64,000 nucleotides of DNA from Varroa destructor (lineage: Eukaryota; Arthropoda; Arachnida; Mesostigmata; Varroidae), in the NCBI RefSeq assembly GCF_002443255.2, contig NW_019211457.1, positions 47,459,690-47,523,689 on the forward strand. The letters are read 5' to 3'. Below, in pieces: positions 40,000 through 53,544 of the stretch (position 1 is its first letter; each line of letters starts with the position of its first letter). A program made the translations under genes and the position numbers. The notes below the pieces were generated by a model, which worked only from the letters and a program-made list of their open reading frames with translations, did not search any database and was not told the DNA's origin.

Positions 40000-42900
40000 C
40001 CAAACAAGATTTTTTGCCTGGAGGGGCCCTGTTCACGGCTGCTAGGGCGAGCTCCTACGACCGGGTGAAAATGTGATTGGAACAATAAAAACTGTATAAA
40101 CATGCGCCGCACTCTAGTTCGCTAAGCTATGGAATGGTGTATCTATGCGACGAGTGAGCGCGTGTATTGCGATGACATGACAGGCGATATGGATAGCCAG
40201 CTCAATGCTTCCAGGATGCATGTCGAATACACTAACAACAGCGACCCTAGTAGTAATGGCACTGGCCTGCTGGCACCACATACGATGATCCTGTAGCCAA
40301 CAGTTTGATGGGTAACGATGGCGATAGTGTAGTCCATAAAAATGTCGATCCTCAGGACCCATGGACTTTGTTTGTGCCGGGTCGCTTGGGTGTGTGCCGT
40401 GCGTGTATGCGACGAGAATATTCGCTCGCTGAGAGGATTACGACAGGAGGGCCTATATGCAGGCCTATATTGCAGAGGAATATGGTGGAATTGGCACGGC
40501 CTGCGCGAACATTACCTATAACACAGAGCCGGCACTAAACAAAATATTGGTCGTATTGCTCGTCCTGATAGTGACGATGATGATTATATGTGAACTAGCT
40601 TCTTATTGTGAACAGATGCTACACCGCTCAGCCCGATGAAAGCTTTTCAAGTTTTAAAGCATTTGAAAGTAAGAGTAAAAGTCGAAATAATTTGTTGGGT
40701 TTTCTTGCACTAGTTCTGTCCACGAACACGATATGAATTTGGACAGAGGAAACCCTTATAGGGTAACGCTTATAGGGTCGCTCAGTACGCTCGTTGCAAC
40801 AGCACACAATCATCTGGAGCGCATCTGAAAACACACTCGACAATTCTATGTCAGTTTGAATAGATCGTCCGATCGGCATGTATAATGATGGCTTCTATAG
40901 GGTAGATAGATGAAGTGTCATTTACTGGGGTGTTAGATATGAGAGCGACCGTGGCGACGGACGGACAGAAAGCCAACGAAAAGTATCTATGGTATGGCGC
41001 CAAAAACCAAGTAAAACTTAGCTATTCCGCCAATGCCAAACGAAGCATAAAGTTGCAGCGGTTTTTTCTATTCCTTGCTACCTAAATGCCACTGGATGCT
41101 GGTGAATACTGAATATTTGTCTGTGTGTGCTCCCCGTGAACGCGCCACGAGCATATCATGTTGTGCGAACCAAGGAACCCACTGCACAGACCTTATCCAG
41201 CTCAGCTTTACTTCTAGGCACGTCGGCTTTAGGTGTCACTGATAAAGTCAGAGGAAACAAGTAGCACCCGGTAGGCCGCAGGGGGCTTAGCCTGTATACG
41301 TATGCATATATATGCGAACTATCATGCATCGTCAAAGGTCTTCTGTTGGTAGGCTCATTGGCCTTACAATAAGGTAAACTACGAACGACGTGGGCGCCAC
41401 CGGTCTCGTCTTCGTTGGGGAACGACGCATTCAAACGATGAACAAGCGAGGGACGGCGACATTTGGTCGCTAGATGGGACCGGTGCTTGAGAGCCATCCC
41501 GCCGTTTCATAAGCTAGAGCTAAACGCGCCAAACGATCCCACGGCACGGCAAAACCATTATAGCCACTGTGGGCGACGCTGGGTGAGAGATCCAGCCCGT
41601 GTGCGGCGATCCAGTACACAAACGAACAGGCACCAGTGGTGCCATCATCGTGCAGGACTGTTCAGTAAACAAGCCTGGCGTAGCAGCACTGTCAGGGTTC
41701 GTCGTGCTTTCTTGGACCTACCTGTTGCTCAGCGCTAGTGGATGAGGATGGAGCAGTTTGTCCTAACCGAGCCTGACGCTATCCTCGCTGCTGTTGGCGA
41801 CGGTGGATGTGTGCATCCGGCGTAACGGGACAGGTGCACGCTGGGCGTCCATTTGTGGCTGTGTACGGCGCTTCTCTTGAACGGCCGCTTATGGTTTCGT
41901 CGACTCGATAACGAACGTGGACTCGTAATCTGCAGAGGGAGCGGGCAGCCAATACTGAGGAAATCATGTCGACACATAAGCTATGCAATTGTTGGAGCTG
42001 GCGACCGTTTGCATTCTACGTCATGTTGATCATCTTTTACTGAGTGGTTCCGTTTTCGTCGGACTCGAAAGGAAGAATATTCGACGAGGTAAATTCACGA
42101 AACGTTTGCGGTACCAATTTATTGAAGATTTGTGAAAAACTTAGTTAGCCTTTGAGCTGAAGAATTACTTTGCTTTTTTTCTTCATTGTTTCTACCGAAC
42201 GCATCTTCACGTTAAGCATCGCCTAAAGCCATCCCACCGTCTACTAAGATCCAATACGAATGCTGATACATGCTTATATATCAGTACGTGGGAAAGCTAG
42301 GTAATTTTTGCCTATTGCCTTGCTTTTCTAGCCTTTCGTTGGAAAATTATAATTGGCCTTTGAGCCTGTTACCTTTACACAGGCATTTGTCAAGTGGTAC
42401 AAAGTAGTATTTTGTAATTTTTTTTTTTGTAGCTCTTTTGAAATCGGTAAACAGATATCGGTGTCGCAGGTGTTCATATTTTCAGCATCCGATATAATAA
42501 TTTTTGAAGTTTGAATATCGAGATTGAATTTGTTGATTTGAAGGAAACGTACGAAAGGCTCTACAATACTAGTTAAAACGTTGTCATTAGCAAGCAAGAC
42601 ATTTGTAAAAGCGAAGTAATAAGCAATAACGGCCACTACTTTGTTACCAACTTGGTAGAAAGTAAGGTAAGGCGTAGCGACCTTCCTCGATGACGGCCTC
42701 GTTCAGTCCATCTACCTCCCGCACCGAGTGGGTCTACAACTTCGAATTCGTCGTTCGCCGCTAGAGCGCGTTTGAATTGGTTTAAATCGGATTGAATGGA
42801 TAAACCAAGACCGGCGTACGGACGTCACGCAGAAACGAACAGCAAAACACCTGTCTCTTGTTCTAGTCGTCAATCGACATGCTGCCGCGCGACGATCTCG

Positions 42901-45482
42901 CCTGTCTGTTCCGCTGCCCGGATATCTGCCAATATACTTTTACCTCCTCATCTCGATAGACGAAAGCCGCTACAGGCTCAAGTTATAAATAAGCCACAGG
43001 ACCCAATCGCTGACGTGGCTGTGACGATGTCTGCATCAACGGCACCGCCGGCAGTAGCTTCATCCTCGATTCAACGAAATCGAATATCCACAAAGTTGAG
43101 CCCAAGTTCAATTGAGTTTGCTGAAAACAACGTTCGCCAAAGTAACAATAGCGGCAACGGCATCACATCAGGCCCTTAGCGAGCGCGTCTAGCTAGGAAG
43201 GCGCGTCGTCAGTTCTACTACCGCCACAGATCGACTACGGCGCCGGCAGCCGCTAACGCAGCGTTTTCTTTTCTCTTTTTTGGTCATCCGTTTCAGTAGC
43301 GGCAACAGCCGACGCATACCATCAAATGTGTCAAATCATGCAGAACTCGTGCGGTCACTGTCGGTCGAAAAACACCGGCCTTTTTCTACCACTCGTCGTC
43401 CTCTTAACTTTGTTCGGACACCGAGAGAGATTAGCCCGTTCCAGCCAGGACGCTCCCAGTTTTCGTCTTGCCCAGACCAAGTTGCGAATTGTTATCTTTG
43501 TCCTAAATGTCGGTGGCGGTCGCGACGGCGGCGGCCATCAACTCAAAACTGTTAAACCCGATCAACGAAAACACCAGTGAAGTGGTCGCTGGTATCCAAT
43601 GGCCAGTATTCTCTATGTGCCTCTTTATTTTCCCTACTCGTTTTATTGCTCCACACTTTTTTCGCTGATTCTTCTTCTAACTGATCAGACCAGCCCGCTC
43701 ATATTAAACCCGGCAATCGTGAGCAATAATATGTGTATCTCTTTGTTTTTCCCCGGCCTCCTCGATGGCTCTGAGGCGCGCGAATTTGCTTTACTAAATA
43801 CCCGCCAAGCCGTTTGCACAAATGCATTATTGTACTCTATTGAGCTATTACTTACGTCTAAACGCGCTCACTACCCGTTTTACTCTAGTTCTTGTCCGTG
43901 GCCGCGGAATCTCAATGAACGAGTGGGCACTCGTTGGCAGGTTTGCAGCCGCTGAAAGTCCTATGTGCAGTTAGGCGCCAACCGAAACAGAAATCGAACG
44001 AATAACATCGGCGGCAAAGATCCACCGAGAAAAACAAATCCACAAAAGAGAAATAGAGAAAATGAATGAGCGAAAAATGCTTGAGGGACAGATAGATGAC
44101 GAGATACTCAAGAGACGATTAAGTGTGGTCGTGCCCCCGACGCGCTTGAGCAGAGCGCGCACCGGAGACGACAGTAGATAGCACAATATAGGCCGATCCG
44201 AAACCTACAAACAAGCGAACATACATGGACGTCAGATAGTGATTGTCGGGCCTATAAGACCCGCCTACTTGTCTTGTCTGTGACTAGAATTGTGCGTATC
44301 GTGATATTATTAGTAATAACATAGTCCGATTAACGCCACGTGGGGCATAAGGCCTATGCATAGGCCATTCTCATCTGATGCGTTCCGTAAGCCTTTCGAG
44401 CTTCTGTCAGATCCTCTTTCAATTTCTGTAGAATAAGGTAATGGCTTGAGTATCTTTGTCGTGACAGCGCTGCCGTTCTGATGGGCAACACTATTATGAA
44501 ACGCGGATCCGCTGACCGCATGGGAACAATCGTTTTACTATATTTTCAATTGCGACAGTCGGATTATGACGATCCGGTTACCGTAGTGCCTGATACGATC
44601 GTTGATGTCGGCAATGCATTCATATAGGAGTTATCGATTGGTTGTTTAGCTAGATCAATTACGTTCCACTAAGGCTTGGCAAATCGGCACCACTATCTCG
44701 CCTTCTTCTTTTGCCTGAATTGAATTGTTCTCCTGCTCTGGCCACAGCTCGAACACTGACATGAAGGACATTAGATGTCAAGTTGTTACGCAGCTATTGT
44801 CCATAAGGAATATAACAGCGTAGTATTGTTTTGTTGAGTTTTTTCCTTTTTTTTTTCTTCATTTGGAGACTTTTTATTCCATTAACTTAGCAAACGTTTC
44901 TTTTCGCACTTGTAGGTCCCCCACAGAGACTGCGATTCTTGGACCCTAATAGGCACTCAGACACACGTAACAGTGGCACGTACCTAAACAGACTCTAATA
45001 GGATGGAAGGAGCGGGGCTGATGAGCCACCGCGCGCAAGCGAGTGTTTTGTGTTGTCCGAACCGAAACACCTTTCATAGAGTTTTAATAATGCCCTTCAT
45101 AATATTTCGCCAGTGCAGAAGTGCGCCGGTTGAAAAAGGGGCGAGCGACGTCAATTCAGCTGGTTAATTCTGACCATCAATTTCCCTTTTTCCGTCTCAT
45201 TTGTTGCTGTTTCTCAAGGGCATTATCGAACAAGGTGGCGGCTGCATTGCAGCACCGCACAAATAGGCAGCAGACGAGGCTCCGAAATGCATTATTTCCA
45301 GTGGTACATATATAGCGGCAACAGCAGGCCCCTTGTCGATGATAATAATGATTAAGGTCCTGCTATTTTATAGAACTAACAATAGCGACCATTCGGACGT
45401 CAACAGTAGTAGCACAAGGAGTGAAAAAAACTCATGTTATTGACTCTGAAGGCTCCTTATGCCTCGACCAACTTATCTCATT

Positions 45483-45484
<2 letters not shown>

Positions 45485-45524
<40 letters not shown>
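45485..45524. repeat. (AT)n microsatellite in cyclin D intron 2
   Basis: About 40 bp of perfect AT, about 800 bp before exon 3. Confidence 0.95.
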
Positions 45525-45526
<2 letters not shown>

Positions 45527-46317
45527 TAAGTGTTATTACTATTGAACTGTCGCGGCCAGTTGTTTTGTTGCTTTCGAAGCACCAGGCAGCGGTACGACAA
45601 GGCAGGACAGACTGGTAATGACGGTAGACAAACTTTCCCCTCTGACGTCGCATAAACAGGGACGCTGTTCCGATGCGATGGTGAACAAAGACCGCCCCTT
45701 CAAGGTTGTCGATCAGCGACGTACCAATGTGCGCTGACTGTCGTTTGATTTTATTGTTTGTCGTCGCTGTGTCTGTTCATGTTGGCGTTCGGCAACAGGC
45801 GAAACGCGTCTCTCTTCTCGTGGTTTGTTTTTTTGCGTTCGTTGTTTGGGGTTCAGATTTTTCGCATGCACACCTTTACCAATGGCGCAATGACCGAGCC
45901 ATTGCCACTAGCCACCATCGCTAAGGCCGTGTCAGCGAACTTCATGGGGGGCTCTTGACAGCACCGGGGCATTTAATTCGACTTCGTTTGATGGTCTGTT
46001 CCCATATGTTAAGAAGATGTTGGCTAGCAGTAATGCCGTCGGGGCAGTGCAATGCCACGTTAGACCGTCTCCAAATGATTGGCTCTATCGAGCTTAGGAG
46101 ACTACAGAAAGCAACGTTATTTATATAGATCTACTATACACGAATAGGATAGGGCCGTCTATAGTAAATGAAAGTCCGAGGCTTTTGTTTCGACATGTTT
46201 CAGCACAGCGGTGTCGTTTGGTTTGGACTATTTGGCCCCAATATCTTGCCGTTGATGCGCTCGTCACCGTTGCTATTAATAATGGTGATTCAAACGTGTA
46301 TGGTTTGATTCTTTCAG

Positions 46318-46486
46318 GAATGGGAGATGCTGGTCCTGCTAACCCTCGATTGGAATACGGCCTGTGTGATTGCCAACGACCTCCTTGACCAGCTCGTTCA
46401 CCGGCTGCCACTAGATTCTCAGCACCAGAGGCAAAAGGAAACTCTTCGGAAACAGGCTCAAACTGTCATTGCGCTCACAGCCACTG
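46318..46486 (+). CDS. CCND (CycD): Cyclin D, coding exon 3 (residues 153-208)
   Basis: Encodes the end of the first cyclin fold and the linker into the second: EWEMLVLLTLDWN, then DLLDQLVHRLP and KQAQTVIALTAT. E155 aligns with the conserved glutamate of the QMELLL motif that pairs with the CDK-binding lysine of exon 2. The acceptor is a CTTTCAG tract. To join exon 4 in the cyclin frame, the exon must end at the G at 46486 using donor GTCAGT (phase 1). A better-looking donor, GTGAGT, starts 4 nt downstream at 46491 but breaks the frame. The 3' end is therefore chosen from protein homology (ALTAT-EFKF, equivalent to ALCAT-DVKF), not from donor strength. Confidence 0.9.
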
Positions 46487-46899
46487 GTCAGTGAGTTTTG
46501 GGAAATTACGGATTTGAGATTACAAAAATAATGTAAAGTAACCGAACTGGCAGATCAGGAGTCATAGCTGCTGATATGAGGTCCCTTTAAATCAGAGGTT
46601 GCGTTTGATCTCATCGTCTTTTGTACTGTTCGTGTTAAAGGCATCATATTATAGCAGCTGGAGTCTACGCCGTGAACTATAACAGCACGTGGTTTGCACA
46701 TGTGCTTTAAAGTGCTTGATGCTGAGTACCGCCTTCCCAGCATAAAATTTCCGCTATCAAGGAGCTATCACACTATATCTGAAGGACACAATGTGATCGC
46801 CATAGGCAATAGGAATACTGTTAGTATGAATATTACACGCTTTTCGAACCAATCTACTCACACAGAGGTATACACACACATACTTAAAAAAGCAAACAC

Positions 46900-47395
46900 A
46901 CAGGCACACACGTATCGATGTGTACCGTACGTGGTCAAGTCTACCGCCACTGCCTTCGTCTTTGGCACTTGCTACTGCGGTCGCTGCCGCCGTCGCATTT
47001 GTGTTGCATTCTTTCAAAGCCTTAACGCGCAGAACCTTTACAGTGCCGCTGTGGGCGCGCTCGTGATAGTGATCCTGGCCAAGCCCGACTTCTCTGTGGT
47101 CCGTCGGCAGCTTTTTTCTGTCTTCACTCGTACTTTTCTTCTGCTCTTCTCGCTTTTTGGCTAGACTCAGATCCGTCAGCAGTTTCGCCCTCGGCGAATG
47201 AGACGCGAAAGCATCAATCGTCATCGTCGGTGCTGTTATTGCTGCCCGCTTTCCACTTGCCACCACTACTTTTAACGCTACTAGAGCGCCAGGTCTTCAG
47301 AACAGCAGCTACCTTTGGCGCCGACGAAAGTTTGCGGCGCGACTGGCGCATTTTGGGTGAAACCGGTTGAGCTGTCTGTTTGTCTGTGTATGCGT

Positions 47396-47427
<32 letters not shown>

Positions 47428-48110
47428 CTGTGTGTCTGTGTGTGTGTGTGTGTATGCGAATCGTCCAGACGTAGCTGCCGTCGTGGTCGTCGATGGCCAA
47501 GTGGAAGCATCCGAGCATTACAAAGATGCTGATGGCGGCGGTGGTGATGGCGATGTCCTTTTACTGCTCCCGATCGGATGAGAGCTGCCGCATACACACG
47601 TTCCTACTGCTGTTTGCGCCGAATCGGCGCTGCCTGTCGTCGTCGTCGTCGTCGCCGTGTCTGGCGATTACCGCCACTTGCTATCGCTGTCGTCGTTGTT
47701 GTTGGCTGTCGATACCACCGACAGCGGGAATTGACTGCAGCTGCGCCGGCGCATCGCGTCGCATCTCACCGTAGTATAGTAACAATCAGTTCATTGAGAC
47801 GACAACAAGCTGCTGCCCGCGAAAAACCACTCACTGACTGGCTGACTCAGGATGGCGGCTGACCGGGGAAAGGATGAGTGCGCCAATAAGCAAGAAAAAT
47901 TGAAAATTAGATGGAAAAGCAGCAGCAGAAGAAGGAGACGACATCGGAACGGACCCCAGTCCAAGCTGAAGCGTGCTGCGACTGGGGCTACGGCGGCGTT
48001 GGGGGCAAGAAATGTCGAATCCTCTATGTCTGCAAGTAAACAGCTACGAAGGCAAAGAATAGCAACGCTGAAGGGAAGAGGGGTGGTGATTTTGCCGATG
48101 CCGGCTTAAT
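46900..48110. promoter_or_regulatory. GC/CpG-rich block in cyclin D intron 3
   Basis: CpG-dense sequence with repeated CGTCGTCGTCG near 47640 and several coding-like frames on both strands. One starts GGATGGCGGCT at 47852 (strong start context) and runs 85 codons of basic residues. No frame can be assigned to a family. It could be a regulatory island or a nested transcript. Confidence 0.25.
47397..47455. repeat. (TG)n microsatellite in cyclin D intron 3
   Basis: TG tract with CG and CT interruptions, inside the GC-rich block of intron 3. Confidence 0.92.
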
Positions 48111-50242
48111 CGTTAACTACTAGCGGCACATTCGTTCTGCGCGGCTTGCGGCTGATGTTAGAGCTGGACAATGCGCGGACACAGAAACTGGTGGCGCGTC
48201 GAAACAAATAAAGGATAACGGATAGCGAAAACGGTAGAAAGAAGGAAACAGCAAACAGAGTCTGACACGAGACGCAATAACGGATTAGTCACAATTGTTG
48301 GCGCGTGCGTTCACTTGTTGTGGTTTGCTTGTGCGTCCAAGGGTTCTATGTAACGTAATCCGCATATGGGTGCGTGATTGACGTATGAACGCAATGAGGT
48401 AACGGAGCAAACGGTTGAGAATGCCGTTAGGATGGAGTGGTGAAATAGCCCGAAATAAAGGAAAAGAATTGGTGTAAGCTGGAATAAAGAACGCAGTTGC
48501 TCGAATCGTCCCATGAATACACACGACCAAGAAACCGTACAATTTATACCTTAGTTTACAAAGTACAATGCGTACTTTGAGACGTTTGTTCAGATGTATT
48601 ATGTTGGCCATTTTACTTACCGTCGCCATCGCGTCACGGAAAGAGGGCTTTCTCTGACTCATTAATTCGCTGAACAGCCCCCCTGGAACAGCTTAAAAGC
48701 TAAAAGCCTAGGCAATGACCGAGAGCTAAGGCAACGAAAAGGACATTGCTGAATCGTTGCTCGATTGTCTATCTATTTTTCTGCTGCTGCTGAACAGAGA
48801 TCTTGTTGCGACCTACCGTCTCAAATCACACATAAGCGTACGGCTGGTCTAAAGCGTCTGTTCAGAGATCAAGGAACACCATGCCATATACCATAAGATG
48901 TATTTAGATACGACATCAAGCGCAGCTCAATCACTCGCTCTAACTTCCTGTGTATGTATGTATTGTATCCGCGCGACGCGGAATCAAAGATTACGTCTGT
49001 GTCTACGAATTTCTGGCGTTCTGACGGACCGAATCAGGTATCTGCCTCGACAGATCTGCTACCGATGAAGATCAGCTTGCAAGGCGCGGCCACCATACGG
49101 TTTAACAGTAGCCGGAGTACTACTCGCTGCTAGCACCTCTGATACACGTTGAATTTCTGGGAGGAGTCAATCAAAACGTCATTCGTTGGTCACGTTCAAC
49201 GTATCTTCAATTAACGTTAATCTTGCTCGTTCGAAGCTGTCGTTTACGAAAGAAAGCAGTCCCAATTTCATTTGATATGATGGCATTAATATATATCAAA
49301 ATAAACGTAAGCTCCCGTCATCAGCGGTCACGAAAAGGCAGCTTGGATTGCTTCGAGTCTCGTTAACGTTTAGCCTCATTATTGGTAAGGTGTAAATCAT
49401 TTTTGTGGCGTGCCTCGTGAAACTGTTCATTTACTAAGTCGAGCTAAATCAGCTATGGTATCAGAACATTTAGAGTATCTGAAAACGTTGTACGGAAGAT
49501 CATTTATAGTGTTAACCGTAAGCAAACGCCACCACGACATTTTCAATGGACGTGGTCCAGACTAACCAGACAACGTCTTTTCTAGCGTGTTGCGCGCCAA
49601 ATTCCTGCTTTAGTTTCGGGGCCTTTCTTTTGTCAAATTTTGAGATGCTTTCGGCGAAAACCGTTGAGGTCCTGTCGGGGCACCGCAGCTGCCCTCAGTT
49701 CTGTTTAGAGTATTCACCATCCACTATAGTAAGCAGTTACGGGTGGCTTTCATTCAACAAAGGCGGGCCAACCGTTTTTCTCAATGAAGAAGGCTCAGCC
49801 GACTGCTCGATGTGCTAGTGTACTAGATTCCCTAACATTCCTTGCTTTGTCCTGTCTGATACCTTCTAAATCTTCTGAACCACCGACTTCTTAAGGCTTG
49901 TCATTTTGCCTGTTCGGGCCTGCTTTAGTCGTTGCAAGAATTTTGAAGCCAAGATCTCGCCGCCGCCGCTTCGAAGTTTGCAAAAGCAAAGCTAATGGAC
50001 TTGTTCGAGATCTTTCACTGTCCAGGTTCAAACGTTCGAGCGTTTGACATTTCCGCCCCCTTTGTTGTCCTGGTTTTCTAGTGTTGAGAACTACAACCGT
50101 TGAATCCTGAGACTTCGGCCAAGGCATTCTTGAAATTTCTTCTGCTTTCTATTGGGCCCGTCTTAGCGGTATCAGAATCAATGGGCACGGAGTTCAAGCC
50201 GCAAGCTGCGCGTTAGTTCGCAAGACATTCTTCATCTAAGCA

Positions 50243-50264
50243 GACACACACACACACACACACA
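50243..50264. repeat. (AC)n microsatellite in cyclin D intron 3
   Basis: About 22 bp of AC repeat, 178 bp before exon 4. Confidence 0.92.
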
Positions 50265-50441
50265 GAAACCTGTATCCGCATTTTTTGCGCATAAAATGGA
50301 GAATTGGTGTTGCAAATGTCACCAATTTTTTTCAACGGACGCGTATACAAAAACGATAGTTTTTTTGGCTTGTAGGATCGTTTGAGTGAATTTGGTTTCT
50401 GACGAATGTTTCATTTCCTTCGCGCTCGTCGTTTGTTGCAG

Positions 50442-50581
50442 AGTTCAAATTTAGCCATTACATACCCTCGATCGTTGCTGCCGCTTCGATGGTCGTCGCA
50501 AGCGGGTACGTCCTGCGTCTCTCACGGAGACAGAAATCTGACATGATGAAATGGGCCCAACTGGCAGTTCGCGCAGATGAG
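50442..50581 (+). CDS. CCND (CycD): Cyclin D, coding exon 4 (residues 209-255)
   Basis: Encodes the second cyclin-fold segment EFKFSHYIPSIVAAASMVVASG, matching the KFxxxxPSMVAAGSVVAA helix of vertebrate cyclin D, then a basic stretch (LRLSRRQKSD) and WAQLAVRADE. The acceptor is GTTTGTTGCAG before AGTTCAAA. The first codon is split (G from exon 3 plus AG). The donor is GAG before GTACGT at 50582, phase 0. The frame cannot extend upstream, because a TGA lies 50 nt before the exon with no other usable AG. Intron 3 (46487-50441) is 3955 bp. Confidence 0.9.
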
Positions 50582-52079
50582 GTACGTTTTAACTATCACA
50601 TTAGTAATTGCCATAGAAAAAAAAAAACATGTTATAGTATCGGTAAACACAAATGTGTTAGCTGTTCGTATTTTACGTGGTACGTTTTTTAGAGTCGGCA
50701 CGGTTTGCTGTTACGCGTTTCGTGGATCATGTTTAGCGCAGGTTGTAGTAATTGCTGTTGTGACACTGCCGTTTCCGCCGCTGCTGTGGGTTAACGTTTG
50801 TTCTCAGTGGAGCGACGGCTGTCAGTCGACCAATGTGTTGCCGGTTGAAACGAACAAACGAAACGGCCTGAGTTCGTAGGTACATTAGTAGTGCCTTACC
50901 AGTAGCGGCCAACATCACGGCAGAACCAGCAATAGCTGCAGCAGACGGCCTGTGACTGTTGTGAATGGCAGCTGCCTAGATAGATACTGATGGTGGTGAT
51001 GATCCGGCGATACTCTGTATACACTTAGAGCCCTAACTGATAGTGCTGGTGCTAGGTCTTGATGGTGGGCCCGGTGTTGGAGCGCTTGGTCGAACGCACC
51101 AGGGCTGACGCAGACTGTCCCGCGATCGTTGCGACAATTACAGTCCCCTCAGGTCGCTTGACCGTAGCACTGTGCTTCTACACTCGGAGAGGTAGGATTT
51201 GGAACAGGAGGACCGTCGTTCGTTTGGACCGTCCAGCTCTTTGAGTCTGACAGAACGGAGCCAGACCGGAGAGATTAGGTCATAGCTATAGACGTCGTAC
51301 TTTCGTTTCTACCTGATATAAGTATACGTTACAGTTAGTATCGCTTTATAGAGCGCCGCTCGAAAATATCGAGATATCAGAGCTTCTATAGAAGACAATA
51401 CTAGAGAGCTAAAGTGTAGCGGCTTAAATGTGCAGCGCCGTAAATGGTCTACACGTTCTAAACGTGTTGGGTTTTACACATTGTTACAAAGGGGAGCGAC
51501 GAGTGCGCTTGCCAGGTCGTGTTTATCCACAGCTAGCTATCACTGCCGATGGTTGTTATTTAGACTTCGTCGACTTTGGATATCGGCAACATGGAGCCGT
51601 GCGCTTGTACTGGTATCGACCTGTGTCTGTGATGACCGCATACATTTCACAATATCGAATGATCGTTATCTGGAACTTCACCTTTTGCGCTTTTCACTCT
51701 CTTTCTCGATTCCGCTCTGTCAGATTGTTGTTCTTTCACCACGATAACTTCTCTACTGTGAGAGATTCGTGGCTCGATGCTCCATGCCTGGCTGTTCATG
51801 TACATCGGCTCGTTTTCATTTCGGCAATGCTCACCTTAACACTTGAACGACTTCTGACGTAGGACCTCCCGGACGAAGACGCCACAGACTCGCAAACCAC
51901 CACTGCCGGCGCCATTTCCACAACCGGTATAACTGGTAAACGCTACTGTGGCTGCAGTTATCGATGCCGCTGCCATCGCCGTCAAGAGCTCTTAATCCGC
52001 AGTACATGCTAAAGCCCAATAAAATCTCCCACAAGCTGCTCGAAGCCAGGTCTACAGCCATCAAACACTGCCGATTCAC

Positions 52080-52083
52080 AGTG

Positions 52084-52114
<31 letters not shown>

Positions 52115-52320
52115 CTGTGTGTGTGTGTGTGTCTATCTATCTATCTATCGCTAACATTGCGCACGACGCTGAGCATCGCGCCGGGTTTTATTACTGTAAA
52201 CGAGCGATCATTTCGACCGGCTCACTGGCCCGTGCGTCGCTCGTCGCTCCCGTCGTTCACACCATCCTATTCCGCCTTACTACGCAGAGCAAAATTGTAA
52301 TGCAGTCTTGTAATTACTGA

Positions 52321-52351
<31 letters not shown>
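52080..52351. repeat. Compound microsatellite cluster in cyclin D intron 4
   Basis: TG tract at 52080-52132 running directly into CTAT repeats at 52132-52149, then after about 170 bp a TAG trinucleotide tract at 52320-52351. Confidence 0.93.
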
Positions 52352-52354
<3 letters not shown>

Positions 52355-53544
52355 TGTTGTGGTTGTAGAAATAACGCTATAAGAAAACGTCGGAGCGACA
52401 TCACTTGGAATGCCGACACCGCAGCTTACCGTAGTTTTTCATTCTCCTCCCACAAGTTAAACACCCATCGGATCGAATCAGATCCAGAGCCCGATTCATC
52501 GAACGAGCACCGCGTGATCACTCGTCATTGTCGATTGTTCGTTTCGCTGTCCCGTCTATGTAAGCGTCGTGCAACATGTTGAAATTTTCATTTGTACAAC
52601 CTGCCTCACGCTAAAGATATCATAATGTATTGATTGTCAATACATAGAAAAGAATAAACGTAAAAATAATTCGCGTGGAAAAAGCCGGACGCATCTCTTT
52701 GCTGAGACACAGGGACAACAATGATTTACTGCAGGACACTAAAACGTATTATCAAGAACGATTTTCTGTATACATACTTTTCTATTAAATGTTGATAATT
52801 ATAATAATCTTATAATAGTACAGTAGCATATATCCGATGATCGCAAAATCCGACGCCCTGGTGTTTAGCTACGATAAAGGCGGTACGATCCATAAATATA
52901 TCCTGAGGTACTATACGATAGACGGAGTACGGCCTCTATTGCTTTTTTATACTGCTGTTGTTGTTGTTTTTATTGTTCCGTTGTTGCTGTTGTTCGTTCT
53001 ACTACAAATATGCAGCTATGATAAAAAATTAATAATAGTCATAGTACGTACGACAAAGATACACCTCATAGACGTAATTGCAGTAGCAGCAGTCGGTTCG
53101 ATCTTTAAGGCGTGTCCGGGAAGCGAGACCGTCCGCCACTACCCCAGGAGATAAATCGTCGAAGGAGAACCCTTCGTTACCGCTGGCTCTCGAAAGACGC
53201 TACTTAGATAATATTGCGATATACGTAGGTAGCTCAATGGAAATAAGATAAATTAGGGACGACATAACACCAATTTCATGAACGAAGAAATCAGAATTAA
53301 CGTGGACCCTTTAGCAACGACACGTAGTAAAGAATCCAATCTAGTAAGAACAACAACAACAACAACTTCGCAGATTACTGACATAAGCGCTCAAATTAAT
53401 GGCGGCTAAGTTGGCCGTTGCTAGCGGATAGTGTCGCTAATTAGAATAATCTATAGATAAGAAGATAGATAAGCTGAGCGATATCTAAAGGAATCTAATA
53501 ATCCAAAATGTTATTTACTTTTTTTTTTCCCTTTCGATCCGTAG

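Noticed and set aside
42796..43179. 127-codon plus-strand frame in cyclin D intron 2 with Ser/Pro-rich composition
   Set aside because: No domain, no splice or poly(A) support, within chance length. It would also sit inside an intron of the same strand.
46757..47266. 169-codon minus-strand frame in cyclin D intron 3
   Set aside because: Its second half translates a CA-rich simple-sequence zone and it overlaps another frame in a different register. Kept only as part of the GC-rich block finding.
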